DNA from: Vulcanimicrobiota bacterium
Lineage (GTDB): Bacteria; Vulcanimicrobiota; Vulcanimicrobiia; Vulcanimicrobiales; Vulcanimicrobiaceae
Direction of reading: 5' to 3'
Length of the DNA stretch: 64,000 bases
NCBI GenBank assembly: GCA_013036095.1
Contig: JAAXCW010000009.1
Coordinates: forward strand, 21,959-85,958
In this document: positions 36,438 to 46,140 of the stretch, piece by piece
Layout: each line of letters starts with the position of its first letter
How positions within the stretch are numbered: position 1 is the stretch's first letter
Program-made: the position numbers and the translations under genes
The notes under the pieces: generated by a model
Databases searched by the model: none
What the model was told of the DNA's origin: nothing
Seen by the model: the letters and a program-made list of their open reading frames with translations, nothing else

Positions 36438-39071
36438 TTAGGCTATTAGGCCCCGGACGCGCGCAATTTTTAGAGCCTCGGCGCGTCCGCTGCATCCGAG
36501 CTTCCTTATTACGTTTTGAATGTGTGCCTGGACAGTGTACACGCTACGACCAGATTCCAATGCTATGTCCTTTGGCCGATGGCCCCTCGCCAAAGCCTGA
36601 AGCACCTCGGTCTCGGCCCGCGTGAGTCCTAGGTCATCAGCATCCAGTCGCGTGGGCTTGCAGGCATCGAACGCACTTCTTAAGAGGCGTCCTATTCCGC
36701 CATATCCGATTGCCTGAAGCCGCTCGACCGACTCGTCAATATCTGATTCCAAAGCCGGCTCTTGCACGGCATTAAATACCGCATACACTGCTTCTCGTAA
36801 CGACTTCGTAACGGCATCATCGTGCCTTGGAATCTTGCCCAACAGCCGTTGAGCATATGTTCTTCGACCAGCCAAACTCTCAACTAAAGCTGCTAGGAGT
36901 CTTGCAATCTCTACTTGCCGCCTGGCATAGAGCAGATTTGAGTCCGTCTTTTCAATCTCGGCAAAAACAGTTTTTAGCATCGAAATCGAAAGGTCACGCT
37001 GACCGAGCGCCAATAAAAACAAGGCATCAGAAGCAGCATTTACCGCGCGATCGTGCGCGAAAAAACGCTCACTCCCAGAAATAGTGGCCATCAAGCGATG
37101 CGCGTCATCGAATCGACCCTCCCAGGCCGCAACATAGGCACGAACCGGAATTACATAAGACATGCGTCGCACGTCGGAGGTTGAAATTGGCGCGATCTGC
37201 TGTTCTAGTGCCTTAATCCGTTCGACGTTGCCACGTCGACCCTCAACATTCAAAAGGTGCAGCAACGCGGTTTGCAGGTTAAAAAGGTCGCCGGCTTTCA
37301 TTGCCGCGTTCGCGGCCTGCTGCGAATACCACACTTCCTTTGCCGCATCGTCCTCGTATGACAACGCGATGCTCGCGAGGGCGACGAACGCGCGCCCCGC
37401 CAGGCCGAACAAACCTTCTTCCGAGGCCAGGGACGCGGCAAGCGTCTGCGCTTCCTGCGTTTCCTCTAGCGGAAGGCCAAGTCGTAGACCAGCCACGCCT
37501 AGGCGCTGCAGTATTTTTGCACGGTCCTGATTGCTCTCAATGTGCGTGAGGGCGTCTCTTGCCTTTGCCAGCGCTGCCTTTGCCTCGCGAGAACGCCCCG
37601 CGTAAGCGTAAGTGATTGCTAAAAGGCTGGCAATTTCGCCCTGGAGATTTACAGGCAGATCGACGTTAACTAGCGGCTCGAGCATTCCGGCAACGTCCCG
37701 CATCTGATTAATCACTATCAAGGCAAGCCGCAGTGACAACTCGACACGGAGTGTTTGCTCACATCGCTTTGACAGCGCGCGCTGAAGCAACGATTCGGCG
37801 CGATCAAAACGCCCAAGGTCGCCTTCTGCTAGCCCGCGCAAGCCAAGCACTAATGGGTTTGTGGCGCGGATATCCGACGGCAAGCTCTCTAATGCGGCTG
37901 TTACTGCATCCGCGTGACCCTCGTCTGCTAGCCGAAGCCCGTGACTAGCAAGAATGCGCAACACATCCTTGTTGGCAGAGTTTTGGGCATACAGTGCGAG
38001 CGCCGCAGCGTGTCGTCCCGTCAACTCCAATGCCCGCGCCGCTCGCAGTCGCATATCCTCTACGGCCTGATCCCCCTGCAGCTCAAGTTGATGCTGCAGG
38101 AAATCTCTAAAGAGATCATGGCACTTATACGAACCAGGGCGGTCTGGATAAATAAATGCCACGCGCTGTCGGAGTGATTCTATAGCGCCGCGGGCCTTAT
38201 CATAACCCGCGCACCGCAGAATATCCGCATTAATTTCACCGAGGTATGATGACAAATGCAAGAGGTCACGCTCATCGGGCTCGAGCGTGCGGTATACCTG
38301 CTCGGCAAGATACTGATAAATCATCTCGCGGGTCGTAGCCGTAATATTTCTTAGATCTACGGACCGCGTCGAGCTTCTCAGCGCAAAGCTTAAGGCCGTT
38401 GGCCAGCCATCTGTCATGGACAGAATTTCATTAAGCTCTTCATCCCGTACAGCGACGCGCGTGGATCTCGCCGCCAACCGAGCCTCTTCCACAGTAAACC
38501 GTAAATCTTGCTCGTCTACGGTAAGGTCCATATGACCGTAAGCGAGCCACGATCCGACCGGGAGGTTTGTCGTTGACCGCGACGCGAGGAGCCATCGCGT
38601 CCTACCCCTAGTCCGGTCTATCAACGATACTAAGAATCTGGCTATTTCGGGATCGTTCTCGGTTAGGTGAAAATCATCAATAGCGATGAGCCCTGTGTAC
38701 GTCTTGACGTGCGCGTACATCCACAGCGCTAAGTCGGAACCTGAGGACCCTGAAGAGCGATTTTTTTCGTAGGCGCCCGACAGTGTCTTGCGTGCGTCAG
38801 GAGCTACATCGGCCAGCGCATCAGCAAACCCCCGCAAAAAACCCAGAAGGTTAGCGTGTTCGGAACGCACGTCGTAACGCACCTTAACCGCATCCACCGT
38901 GTCAAGATACTGACGGACTGCTACGGATTTTCCATACCCAGCAGGCGCAACAATCAAAACGACCGGCTGAAACGCCGCGGCGGCGATACGTTCAATAATT
39001 CGCCGGCGTACCACAGGTTCGAAAACGCCACCGGTGTCTACGCGGCCGTCGGCCGAAACGGGCCTAATCAT
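36438..39071 (-). CDS. MalT-like LuxR-family regulator (ATPase-TPR-HTH), copy 1
   Basis: The 877-residue protein is a large LuxR (LAL/MalT type): Walker A APAGYGKS (42-49), Walker B GLIAIDDFH (Asp132-133), LLASRSTTNLP sensor segment, a winged-helix part (HDLFRDFL), a long helical TPR-like region (about 330-790), and a C-terminal LuxR HTH (LTRAETEVLQALARGHRPKD). Such proteins are ATP-dependent activators that respond to small ligands or partner proteins. It lies 69 nt after a related gene on the same strand and upstream of HD-GYP. Confidence 0.9.
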   Translation of the reverse strand: MIRPVSADGRVDTGGVFEPVVRRRIIERIAAAAFQPVVLIVAPAGYGKSVAVRQYLDTVDAVKVRYDVRSEHANLLGFLRGFADALADVAPDARKTLSGAYEKNRSSGSSGSDLALWMYAHVKTYTGLIAIDDFHLTENDPEIARFLVSLIDRTRGRTRWLLASRSTTNLPVGSWLAYGHMDLTVDEQDLRFTVEEARLAARSTRVAVRDEELNEILSMTDGWPTALSFALRSSTRSVDLRNITATTREMIYQYLAEQVYRTLEPDERDLLHLSSYLGEINADILRCAGYDKARGAIESLRQRVAFIYPDRPGSYKCHDLFRDFLQHQLELQGDQAVEDMRLRAARALELTGRHAAALALYAQNSANKDVLRILASHGLRLADEGHADAVTAALESLPSDIRATNPLVLGLRGLAEGDLGRFDRAESLLQRALSKRCEQTLRVELSLRLALIVINQMRDVAGMLEPLVNVDLPVNLQGEIASLLAITYAYAGRSREAKAALAKARDALTHIESNQDRAKILQRLGVAGLRLGLPLEETQEAQTLAASLASEEGLFGLAGRAFVALASIALSYEDDAAKEVWYSQQAANAAMKAGDLFNLQTALLHLLNVEGRRGNVERIKALEQQIAPISTSDVRRMSYVIPVRAYVAAWEGRFDDAHRLMATISGSERFFAHDRAVNAASDALFLLALGQRDLSISMLKTVFAEIEKTDSNLLYARRQVEIARLLAALVESLAGRRTYAQRLLGKIPRHDDAVTKSLREAVYAVFNAVQEPALESDIDESVERLQAIGYGGIGRLLRSAFDACKPTRLDADDLGLTRAETEVLQALARGHRPKDIALESGRSVYTVQAHIQNVIRKLGCSGRAEALKIARVRGLIA

Positions 39072-39140
39072 CTATCCGGACGCTTATGAGGACGTGGCTT
39101 GCGCTCCTCTCGCAAGAGCTTTTGGCGCAGAGCGTCGGGC

Positions 39141-41819
39141 CTATGACACGAGGCCACGTCGACGCAAGGCTCTCACGGCCTCATATCGCCCGGCGCACCC
39201 TAATTTCGTAATCGCTCGTTGAATAAGCGTCCGAATAGTATGGATGCTTCGTCCTTTTTGCGCCGCGATTTCTTTCGTAGTTAGACCTTTCGCTACCGAC
39301 ATCATTACTTCTAACTCGCCTGCAGTGAGTGTACGGCCTTCATGATCTAGTGGATGTGCGGTCCCCAAGGATGCCTTGAGACAGCTGCCTATGGTTTTTG
39401 AAAGACCGCCCAGATCGCACGGCTCCAATTTTTGCAATGCGATGGAAATCGACCGCTCCCAATCCGGCCCCTCGAGTTGGCTCAATGTGTCCAGGGCTTC
39501 TTTTAGCACGATGGCGGCTCGCGTTTCGAGCTTGACCCTTATCGTGCGAGAATAATGACGTCCGAGCAGCCTATGAGCAACGGTTTGGGCCATCTCGCAG
39601 ACCACAGTCGCAACCTCGCACTGGCTTTTCGCATACGGGTGAGGTGCCCGTGTCGACTTTAACGTAGTTAATGCTTCGCGCGAGATCGAGAGCCCCCTGA
39701 CGCTATCTCCGATTGCAATGCAACACATCGCGTGTAAAGCCATATCGGCAACTTTGTCGAAAGAATAGTAACTGTAGCCACGGTTTCTAAACAGCGACAT
39801 CAGATGCTCAGCCTGCTCGAAGTCGCCCTCCCAAATAAGTGCGGAGGCCTGAACACATTCGATGGTTCCCTCGTGCCAAGGGGTGCTCGTTGTCTCATCC
39901 AGCTCTCCGAGAAGGCGACGCAGCCTAACGCGATCCCCCAATTGAGTTTCGGCGCACGCTAATTGAAGCAGAGCGGTCTCGAGGTTTTCGCGATCGCCGC
40001 TTTGTGCGGCCTGGATTCTGGCGACCTCGGCATAATGAACGTGTTTCTGCAAGTCGTTTTCCAAGCACAAACTAATGGTAGCTAGCGCGGTAGACGCACG
40101 TCCAGCGAGCATAAGAAGGCCCGCTCGATCAGCCATTTCCGCAGCAGTCAGCGCCGATCTCCGTACCTGCGCTGCTGCGCTACCAATATTCATTCCCGCA
40201 ACGGCCGTGCGCAAATTGACCTTCGCTATAACTCCCAGATCCTCTAATGTGGTGCAAAGTTTTTCCGCTTCCAGCATAGCCCACTTTGCATCGTCGACAA
40301 CGCCGCGGCTAGAATAATCCGTGGAAAGCAATCCGAATATCTCAGCTCGTAGCCCTGTAGAGGCACCTTCCGTTGCTGCTTCAAGCAGCGTCGCCGCGGA
40401 TCGCCCTCCATTGACTAGCATTATGCCTAATCTTAGCGCCAACGTCGCTCGGGTGTCGCAATCACCGGCTACGCTTATCGCGCTCTTGAAAAGCGCCTCG
40501 GCACGTTCGAAATGCCCAGAATCGGCGGCACGCTGAGCGCGTAAACCTAGAATGATGGCGTCGGATGAACGCACGTCGGGCGGAACAGCTCGCAGGGCGC
40601 TTTCAACAACATCGCCATGAGAGTGATCCATAAGGTTGAAGCCGTTCTCGCGTAAGAGACGCAAGACAGCATCAGAGGCGTGCAACTTCGAGTAAAGACG
40701 CAATGCCGCAACGATATCGCCACCGCGCTCCAAAGCATCGGCAGCCCTTTCCCGCAAGCGTCTTGCCTCGCCGGGGTCGGTCAATTCGATTTGTCCGCGC
40801 AGAAACTCGCGAAACAGGTCGTGGCACTCATATCTGCCAGGCGACTCGAGCGAAATGAACGTTGCTCGACGGCGCACCGCTTCCAGCACGCGGGCGCCCG
40901 TGTGAAATCCCGCCACCTCGAGCACGCTCACGTCGATCGACGGCAAGTATGCGGCGAAGTGCAACAACTCTCGCTCTTCTGTCGCGAGCTCTGCATAGAC
41001 TTGCTCTGCGAGATATTGAAAGAGCACCTCGCGGGTCGAGTGCGAAAGATCGGCGCCGCCGTTTAGCACGGTCGAGCTGCGCAGCGCCAGTCCCAACGCA
41101 ACCGGCCACCCGGAAGTGGCATCCATCACGCCACGAAGCGCCTGCGACGACAATGCGTGCCCCGCGACCTCGGAAAGCTCCAACGCTTCGCCGTCCCTAA
41201 AAGTAAGATCGCGATCGCCAACGATAAAGTGCGCCTCGCCGTAAGCGAGCCAGCTCGCAACCGGCAGATCCAGAGTCGAGCGCGTCGCCAGCACCCACTG
41301 AATCTGCGGCTTGGTCCGCGCGATCAGTGAAGCGACGAACCGTGAAACCTCGATGTCGTCGCTAGCACGGTGAAAATCATCGATGGCGATGACTCCGTCA
41401 AATCCTTCGAGGTGCGCGGCCATCCACCGGGCCATCTCCTGGCCCGGAGCTGCTGCCGACGCGCTGTTCTGGAACGCGGTGGCGACAGTTTTGCGCAATG
41501 CCGGTAATTGTGAAAACGCCTCGGCAACGCCGCGCGCAAATCCGAGCAGGGTATTATGTTCGGCCTGCACATCGAAGAGCAAGTAGGGGCGCAGCTGCGC
41601 GTCGAGCCAATGCGCAACCGCCAGCGACTTTCCATATCCTGCAGGAGCGACGATTAAGACGATTCTGCCGGCAGCGGCAGCGTTGATGCGCTGCGATATT
41701 CGCGGACGGACGATCGGCGAAAACATTGCCGGTCCGGCGGGTCGTGCAGCGTCGGCCAGCCGCGTCACCCCGCGACCTACGACGAAAACTTTGGAGCCCC
41801 TCCGCGACGACGGCCACAC
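39141..41819 (-). CDS. MalT-like LuxR-family regulator (ATPase-TPR-HTH), copy 2
   Basis: The 892-residue protein has the same architecture as its neighbour: Walker A APAGYGKS (58-65), GVIAIDDFHRA, VLATRSTLDLPVASW, HDLFREFL, TPR-like helices, and C-terminal HTH (LTAGELEVMMSVAKGLTTKE, AAQKGRSIHTIRTLIQRA). The pair is a tandem duplication that has diverged. The first in-frame start is GTG 41819; ATG 41726 (before FSPIVRPRIS) is equally possible because homology with the neighbour begins there. Confidence 0.9.
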   Translation of the reverse strand: MWPSSRRGSKVFVVGRGVTRLADAARPAGPAMFSPIVRPRISQRINAAAAGRIVLIVAPAGYGKSLAVAHWLDAQLRPYLLFDVQAEHNTLLGFARGVAEAFSQLPALRKTVATAFQNSASAAAPGQEMARWMAAHLEGFDGVIAIDDFHRASDDIEVSRFVASLIARTKPQIQWVLATRSTLDLPVASWLAYGEAHFIVGDRDLTFRDGEALELSEVAGHALSSQALRGVMDATSGWPVALGLALRSSTVLNGGADLSHSTREVLFQYLAEQVYAELATEERELLHFAAYLPSIDVSVLEVAGFHTGARVLEAVRRRATFISLESPGRYECHDLFREFLRGQIELTDPGEARRLRERAADALERGGDIVAALRLYSKLHASDAVLRLLRENGFNLMDHSHGDVVESALRAVPPDVRSSDAIILGLRAQRAADSGHFERAEALFKSAISVAGDCDTRATLALRLGIMLVNGGRSAATLLEAATEGASTGLRAEIFGLLSTDYSSRGVVDDAKWAMLEAEKLCTTLEDLGVIAKVNLRTAVAGMNIGSAAAQVRRSALTAAEMADRAGLLMLAGRASTALATISLCLENDLQKHVHYAEVARIQAAQSGDRENLETALLQLACAETQLGDRVRLRRLLGELDETTSTPWHEGTIECVQASALIWEGDFEQAEHLMSLFRNRGYSYYSFDKVADMALHAMCCIAIGDSVRGLSISREALTTLKSTRAPHPYAKSQCEVATVVCEMAQTVAHRLLGRHYSRTIRVKLETRAAIVLKEALDTLSQLEGPDWERSISIALQKLEPCDLGGLSKTIGSCLKASLGTAHPLDHEGRTLTAGELEVMMSVAKGLTTKEIAAQKGRSIHTIRTLIQRAITKLGCAGRYEAVRALRRRGLVS

Positions 41820-41866
41820 CTGGGAGAGGCTCTGTAAAGATCATAATCGGAGCCGGGACATTTGAA

Positions 41867-41910
41867 CCATACAGCAATTGCGGTACGCGCCGCGCACTGT
41901 GCCATACAGC
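41867..41910. repeat. CCATACAGC direct repeat in a divergent gap
   Basis: The 9-mer CCATACAGC occurs at 41867-41875 and 41902-41910 (35 bp apart) in the 141-bp gap between the LuxR regulator (minus) and the small HTH gene (plus). It is a candidate operator for one of the flanking regulators. Confidence 0.45.
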
Positions 41911-41960
41911 TGTCACTCTTGCAGCGTATGCTCGCTGTCATCACACAGAAAGGGTGAACT

Positions 41961-42326
41961 ATGGATAACCACATTGCTAGCAACGGCGCCGATGCGCTGG
42001 CTCGCCGCCTGCTCAACCGAATCTGGAACGAGCTCCCCGAGCAGCGGCGTAACTCCGACGAGCTGCGCAGCGAAGCGCTCCAGCTCACGTCGCGCGTAGC
42101 CGCGGCGTTCCAGCCCAGTCAAAACCCGTACGTGCGCCTGCGCGAAACCTATCCGAACGCCGGCAAACCATGGAAGCGCAGCGACGACGAGGAGCTACTC
42201 CGCCTGTATGCGGCGGGCAACTCGATCGACGACCTGATGCTGCTCTTCGGCCGCACGCACAACGGCGTTCAGCAACGCCTCCTCACCTTGGGGCTGGTGC
42301 CCCAACCGGCGGCGGCCGTAGCCTAG
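41961..42326 (+). CDS. Small HTH/Myb-like DNA-binding protein
   Basis: The 121-residue protein has a C-terminal helix-turn-helix resembling Myb/SANT-like or GcrA-like motifs: KPWKRSDDEELLRLYAAG, then SIDDLMLLFGRTHNGVQQRL. The N-terminal half is helical (ARRLLNRIWNELPEQRRNSD). An AAAGGGTG Shine-Dalgarno precedes the ATG. Divergent from the LuxR pair; probably regulatory. Confidence 0.7.
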   Translation: MDNHIASNGADALARRLLNRIWNELPEQRRNSDELRSEALQLTSRVAAAFQPSQNPYVRLRETYPNAGKPWKRSDDEELLRLYAAGNSIDDLMLLFGRTHNGVQQRLLTLGLVPQPAAAVA

Positions 42327-45300
42327 AGCTCGTCCCCGCTCCGGCGCCCGCCCACAGCCTCGTCGTAAATCCTCGGCTGCTGGGTGAGCGTCGTGAGGGG
42401 CGGCATTTTCACCGCGCGCAACGCCGCATCAACGTGCCGCAGCGCGCCGGATTCAAAAGCGGCCACCGCGCGCAGCCGCTCGTTGGTCAACGCGTGCAAC
42501 CCCGCATTTTCGGTCAGCTGCACGGCGGTCGGAGGCCCGGCCGAGCCTCCGAACGTGCCCATTTGGGTCTGCAAACGCTCGCGTAAAACGTCGGTAAAGA
42601 AATCGTCGTCCTGATCGTTCACGGGATTCTGTGTGATCGAGAGCAGCAGCAACCTTGCCTCCGCGGCAGCGGCCGCAACCCGGAGGGCGAGCGCACCATT
42701 CTGGGCCTTGTTTAGAGCGGCCGTCCGCAACGGCGCTTCGTTTAATACCGTAGAGAGCATGTTTAGCGCGACGTTCACGCGGCCGAAGTCGCCGAAGACC
42801 TGGCTCATCGCGATATAATTTTGGCGTAACTGCGCGGCAGTATAGCGCGTTCGCGGATCTTGCTCCACAACGATGCCGCTGCGTACCGTGATGCCGGCGT
42901 GGAGCACGAGCGTATATTTCCCTGGCAATACCGCGACGCTATCCTGACTAAACGCCGCCCCCTGGTTCCACGTCGGCGTAAATTTCCAGATTGGCGGCGC
43001 ATCTTCGCTGGTATCCCAAGTGAAGCGATTCAACCCGGCTTGATTCGTCAAATCCTTTGTTGTGAAATGACGCACGACGCGCCCCGACGAGTCGAGGATC
43101 TCCGCCGTCGGTCCGAAAGCGGACGGCCGTTTCAAGTAGTACGTGACGATCGTGCCGTATGGCGGGCCAGCGCCATCGGTGCGCGTTCCAAAATAGTTAT
43201 GCTCGTTCCACTGGATTGCTGTCCGCGCCGGGAAAACATACACGCCGGAACGCGATCTTTGAGCCGTTTGCAGATTCTGAAGCGGGGAGAGATCGTCCAG
43301 TATCCACACGCTACGGCCGTGCGTCGCCAGCAGCAAGTCGTCGCGATCGGGCTGAACCGCGATGTCGCGCACCGAGCTTGGGGGCAAGTTGAAATTGATG
43401 TTGCGCCAATGGCCGCCGCCATCGAAGGTGGCCCACAAGCTGTTCTCGAGCCCGGCGTAAAGGAGTTGACTATTATGCGGGTCGGCGCGCACACTGCGCA
43501 CTTCCTGACCGGCGGGCAAGTTCGCCGCAATGTCTCGCCAATGCTTGCCATAGTCGGCGGTCATGAAGACGTGCGGAGTGCGATCGCCTACCATATGCAG
43601 ATCGTAGGCCGCGTATAAAAGTCCGGCCTTATGCACCGATGCCGAGAGGCTCGCGAAGCGTCCGAAGGGGCGAACGCCCGCGGGCGTGACGTTGCGCCAG
43701 CTCTTCCCCCCGTCTTGGGTCAACTGGATGTATCCGTCGTCAGTGCCAACCCACAGCTCCCCGCGCCTGACGCGCGAAGGCTCTATATAAAGGATGGTCT
43801 CCGACGTTTCGGCGCCTGTCCCATCGAGCGTAATACCGCCGCTCACGACCTCGTGGCTGCGGGAGTTTCGTGTTAAATCGCCGCTGATCGCCCGCCAATT
43901 CCGGCCCGCGTCGCGCGTCTTGAAGATGACGTCGCCTGCGGTGTATACGACATGCGGGTCGAACGGATCGAACGCAATCGGCGTCTCCCAGTTAAACCGG
44001 TACTTGAGATCGCGCGGGTCGACTACGTTCTGATCGTGCAAGTACGGGGAGACGGTCCGGATTTCGTTCGTGCGCGTATCGATTACGCCGATCTCCCCGG
44101 CGAAGTTGCCGCCGCCGCTCGTCAGCCATACGAAGCGTGGTTGCAGCGGATCGGGAACGACCCACGTGCCGTCGCCGCCTCCCATGTTCTGCCATTGGCT
44201 CGAGCTGATGCCGCCACTCAATCCGTCGTTCGGAGCACACCACACCCCATTGTCTTGCAACGGAGCACAGACGTGGTAGGGATTCTGCCGGTCGTATCCG
44301 ATGTGATAGAGTTGCGCGATCGCTAAATTGTGCGGCATCTGCCACGTCGCGCCGTCGTCATATGAAAAAGAGGGCCCGCCGTCGTTACCCTCGATGATGC
44401 GCTTGGCGTCCCTTGAGATCCACATCGCGTGATTGTCGCCATGCACGCCGCGCGCGCCGATTCTCCACGTCTTGCCGCCATCATTGCTAGCGGTCAAATG
44501 CACGGAAAGCGCCCAGAGATGATCTTCGTTGGTCGGATCGACGAAGAGATGGGAGTAGTAAAACGGCCTTTCGTTTATAAGTGTGTTCGAACTCGTGAGT
44601 TTCCAGGTTGCTCCGCCGTCATCGCTGCGCCAGAGCAAACCCTGTTTTGATTCGATCAACGCATAGACACGCTGCGGATCCGATGGAGCCACCGCGATGC
44701 CGATGCGCCCGGTTTCTCCGACGGGCAATCCGTTGCCCGACAGCTTCCGCCAGGTTGCGCCGAAGTCGGAAGACTTATAGAGTCCGCCTTGCGTGCCGCC
44801 GCTCTCCGAGCTCCATCCGGTGCGGCGGTACGGCCACATTCCACCATACACAACACCGGGCTCTTTGGCGGAAGCCGCAATATCGGAGGCGCCGGTGCGC
44901 GCGTCCACGTACAACGTCTTCTGCCACGTTTTACCGCCGTCGGAAGTTCGGTACATTCCACGGGCCTCGTTATCTGCGAATGGATCGCCGAGCACTCCGG
45001 CGAGCACCGAGTTGGAATCGCGCGGATCGACCAAAATAGCGGCCACAAGCGCGTTCCGTAAAACGAGCACGTGGCTCCACGTCCTTCCGCCGTCCGCGCT
45101 GCGGTAGATCCCGTCGCCTTGCGAGACGTCGTTGCGCGGCGCGCCTTCGCCCGTCCCCACCCAAACGATCTTCGGATCGCGCGGATCGATAGCGATGGCA
45201 CCAATCGAGCCGACGCCCTGCGAGTCGAAAACCGGCGAAAATGTTTGACCGCCGTTCGTGCTGCGCCACACGCCGCCGCCTGCCGCTCCTACATAATAGA

Positions 45301-45496
45301 GCGAAGAGTCGGCGTCGGTTCCGGCTACGGCGCCAAGACGGCCGCCCGAAACCGCCGGACCCACGCTGCGAAAACGCATCTGGTCGAAAAACCCAGGCGT
45401 GGGCGATGGTTTAGGAGTTTCTTTTTGTTCCGCGGCGCCGGCCATCCGAGGCGCGAACGCAGCTACGAGGGCGAATGCAAGAAACAATCGGCGCAT
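42323..45496 (-). CDS. Exported BNR/sortilin-type beta-propeller protein
   Basis: The 1057-residue protein has a signal peptide (MRRLFLAFALVAAFAPRMAG) and many BNR/Asp-box-like repeats (GGVWRSTNGGQTF, GIYRSADGGRTW, GMYRTSDGGKTW, GLYKSSDFGATW, LLWRSDDGGATW, HLTASNDGGKTW). This is the VPS10/sortilin-like or xyloglucanase-like propeller family often annotated as 'glycosyl hydrolase'. I see no glycosidase active site, so that name would be over-reading. The C-terminal 300 residues include helices (residues about 920-1010) and could mediate export or binding. Confidence 0.85.
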   Translation of the reverse strand: MRRLFLAFALVAAFAPRMAGAAEQKETPKPSPTPGFFDQMRFRSVGPAVSGGRLGAVAGTDADSSLYYVGAAGGGVWRSTNGGQTFSPVFDSQGVGSIGAIAIDPRDPKIVWVGTGEGAPRNDVSQGDGIYRSADGGRTWSHVLVLRNALVAAILVDPRDSNSVLAGVLGDPFADNEARGMYRTSDGGKTWQKTLYVDARTGASDIAASAKEPGVVYGGMWPYRRTGWSSESGGTQGGLYKSSDFGATWRKLSGNGLPVGETGRIGIAVAPSDPQRVYALIESKQGLLWRSDDGGATWKLTSSNTLINERPFYYSHLFVDPTNEDHLWALSVHLTASNDGGKTWRIGARGVHGDNHAMWISRDAKRIIEGNDGGPSFSYDDGATWQMPHNLAIAQLYHIGYDRQNPYHVCAPLQDNGVWCAPNDGLSGGISSSQWQNMGGGDGTWVVPDPLQPRFVWLTSGGGNFAGEIGVIDTRTNEIRTVSPYLHDQNVVDPRDLKYRFNWETPIAFDPFDPHVVYTAGDVIFKTRDAGRNWRAISGDLTRNSRSHEVVSGGITLDGTGAETSETILYIEPSRVRRGELWVGTDDGYIQLTQDGGKSWRNVTPAGVRPFGRFASLSASVHKAGLLYAAYDLHMVGDRTPHVFMTADYGKHWRDIAANLPAGQEVRSVRADPHNSQLLYAGLENSLWATFDGGGHWRNINFNLPPSSVRDIAVQPDRDDLLLATHGRSVWILDDLSPLQNLQTAQRSRSGVYVFPARTAIQWNEHNYFGTRTDGAGPPYGTIVTYYLKRPSAFGPTAEILDSSGRVVRHFTTKDLTNQAGLNRFTWDTSEDAPPIWKFTPTWNQGAAFSQDSVAVLPGKYTLVLHAGITVRSGIVVEQDPRTRYTAAQLRQNYIAMSQVFGDFGRVNVALNMLSTVLNEAPLRTAALNKAQNGALALRVAAAAAEARLLLLSITQNPVNDQDDDFFTDVLRERLQTQMGTFGGSAGPPTAVQLTENAGLHALTNERLRAVAAFESGALRHVDAALRAVKMPPLTTLTQQPRIYDEAVGGRRSGDEL

Positions 45497-45525
45497 ACGG
45501 CCGCTTTAGCCGCGCATTGCCGCAT

Positions 45526-46134
45526 TCACTTCTTGGCAATCAGCTGCCTTATGGAATCCGCGATGAGGTCCGCCGCCAACTTCAGGCGCGGCGCCAGCCA
45601 TTGCCGCTGCGCCGGACACGAGATTTCACCAAGCTCGATCACCAGCGCTCCTCGGGCCGCGTGCACTTGCCTGAATCCGTAGTAGTCCCGCAAGTTGCCG
45701 GTAAAGTTATCGGGCATGAACCTGAACGGGAAGTAGCGCGAATACAGGTCACGCCACAGCTTGGCCGCGGCGGAGGATCCGCTGTCGTGGTAACCGATCG
45801 AAGCTCCGGTTGAACACGGATGATCGCTGCCGTCAAAATGGATGAAGACGGCGGCTTTCACATCGAAGAATCCGTCGAAGTCCGCCGGCTCGCGCGCGAC
45901 GCTGAGCCCGGACGCCCGTAATGCGCGCGCCGTTTCGTCGGCGACTATCGGAGTCCACTGCCGCTCGCCCGCCGCACCCAGATTACACCGCCGCTTCGGA
46001 AAGTGCGGGCAGCTCGCAGGGCGGCCTTCGTGTCCGGCGGAGACGAGCACGTCGTACTGCCGGATCGCAACGGGCGGCGGAGAGGGGGACGTAGACGACG
46101 TCGCGGCCAGCGCCGCCATGAGCATCCCGATCAT
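45526..46134 (-). CDS. Exported amidase-like protein (N-acetylmuramoyl-L-alanine amidase fold)
   Basis: The 202-residue protein resembles Amidase_3 enzymes. It has VLVSAGHEGR with a candidate zinc His35, FIHFDGSDHPC with a second His, and ALVIELGEIS with the candidate catalytic Glu. A short hydrophobic N-terminus followed by a Ser/Pro linker suggests export. A function in cell-wall cleavage is inferred. It is 6 nt downstream of the SARP-type regulator on the same strand. Confidence 0.65.
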   Translation of the reverse strand: MIGMLMAALAATSSTSPSPPPVAIRQYDVLVSAGHEGRPASCPHFPKRRCNLGAAGERQWTPIVADETARALRASGLSVAREPADFDGFFDVKAAVFIHFDGSDHPCSTGASIGYHDSGSSAAAKLWRDLYSRYFPFRFMPDNFTGNLRDYYGFRQVHAARGALVIELGEISCPAQRQWLAPRLKLAADLIADSIRQLIAKK

Positions 46135-46140
46135 TTTACG

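Noticed and set aside
42323..45496. Glycosyl hydrolase annotation for the BNR-repeat protein
   Set aside because: Asp-box repeats only show a propeller; no catalytic acid pair could be identified.
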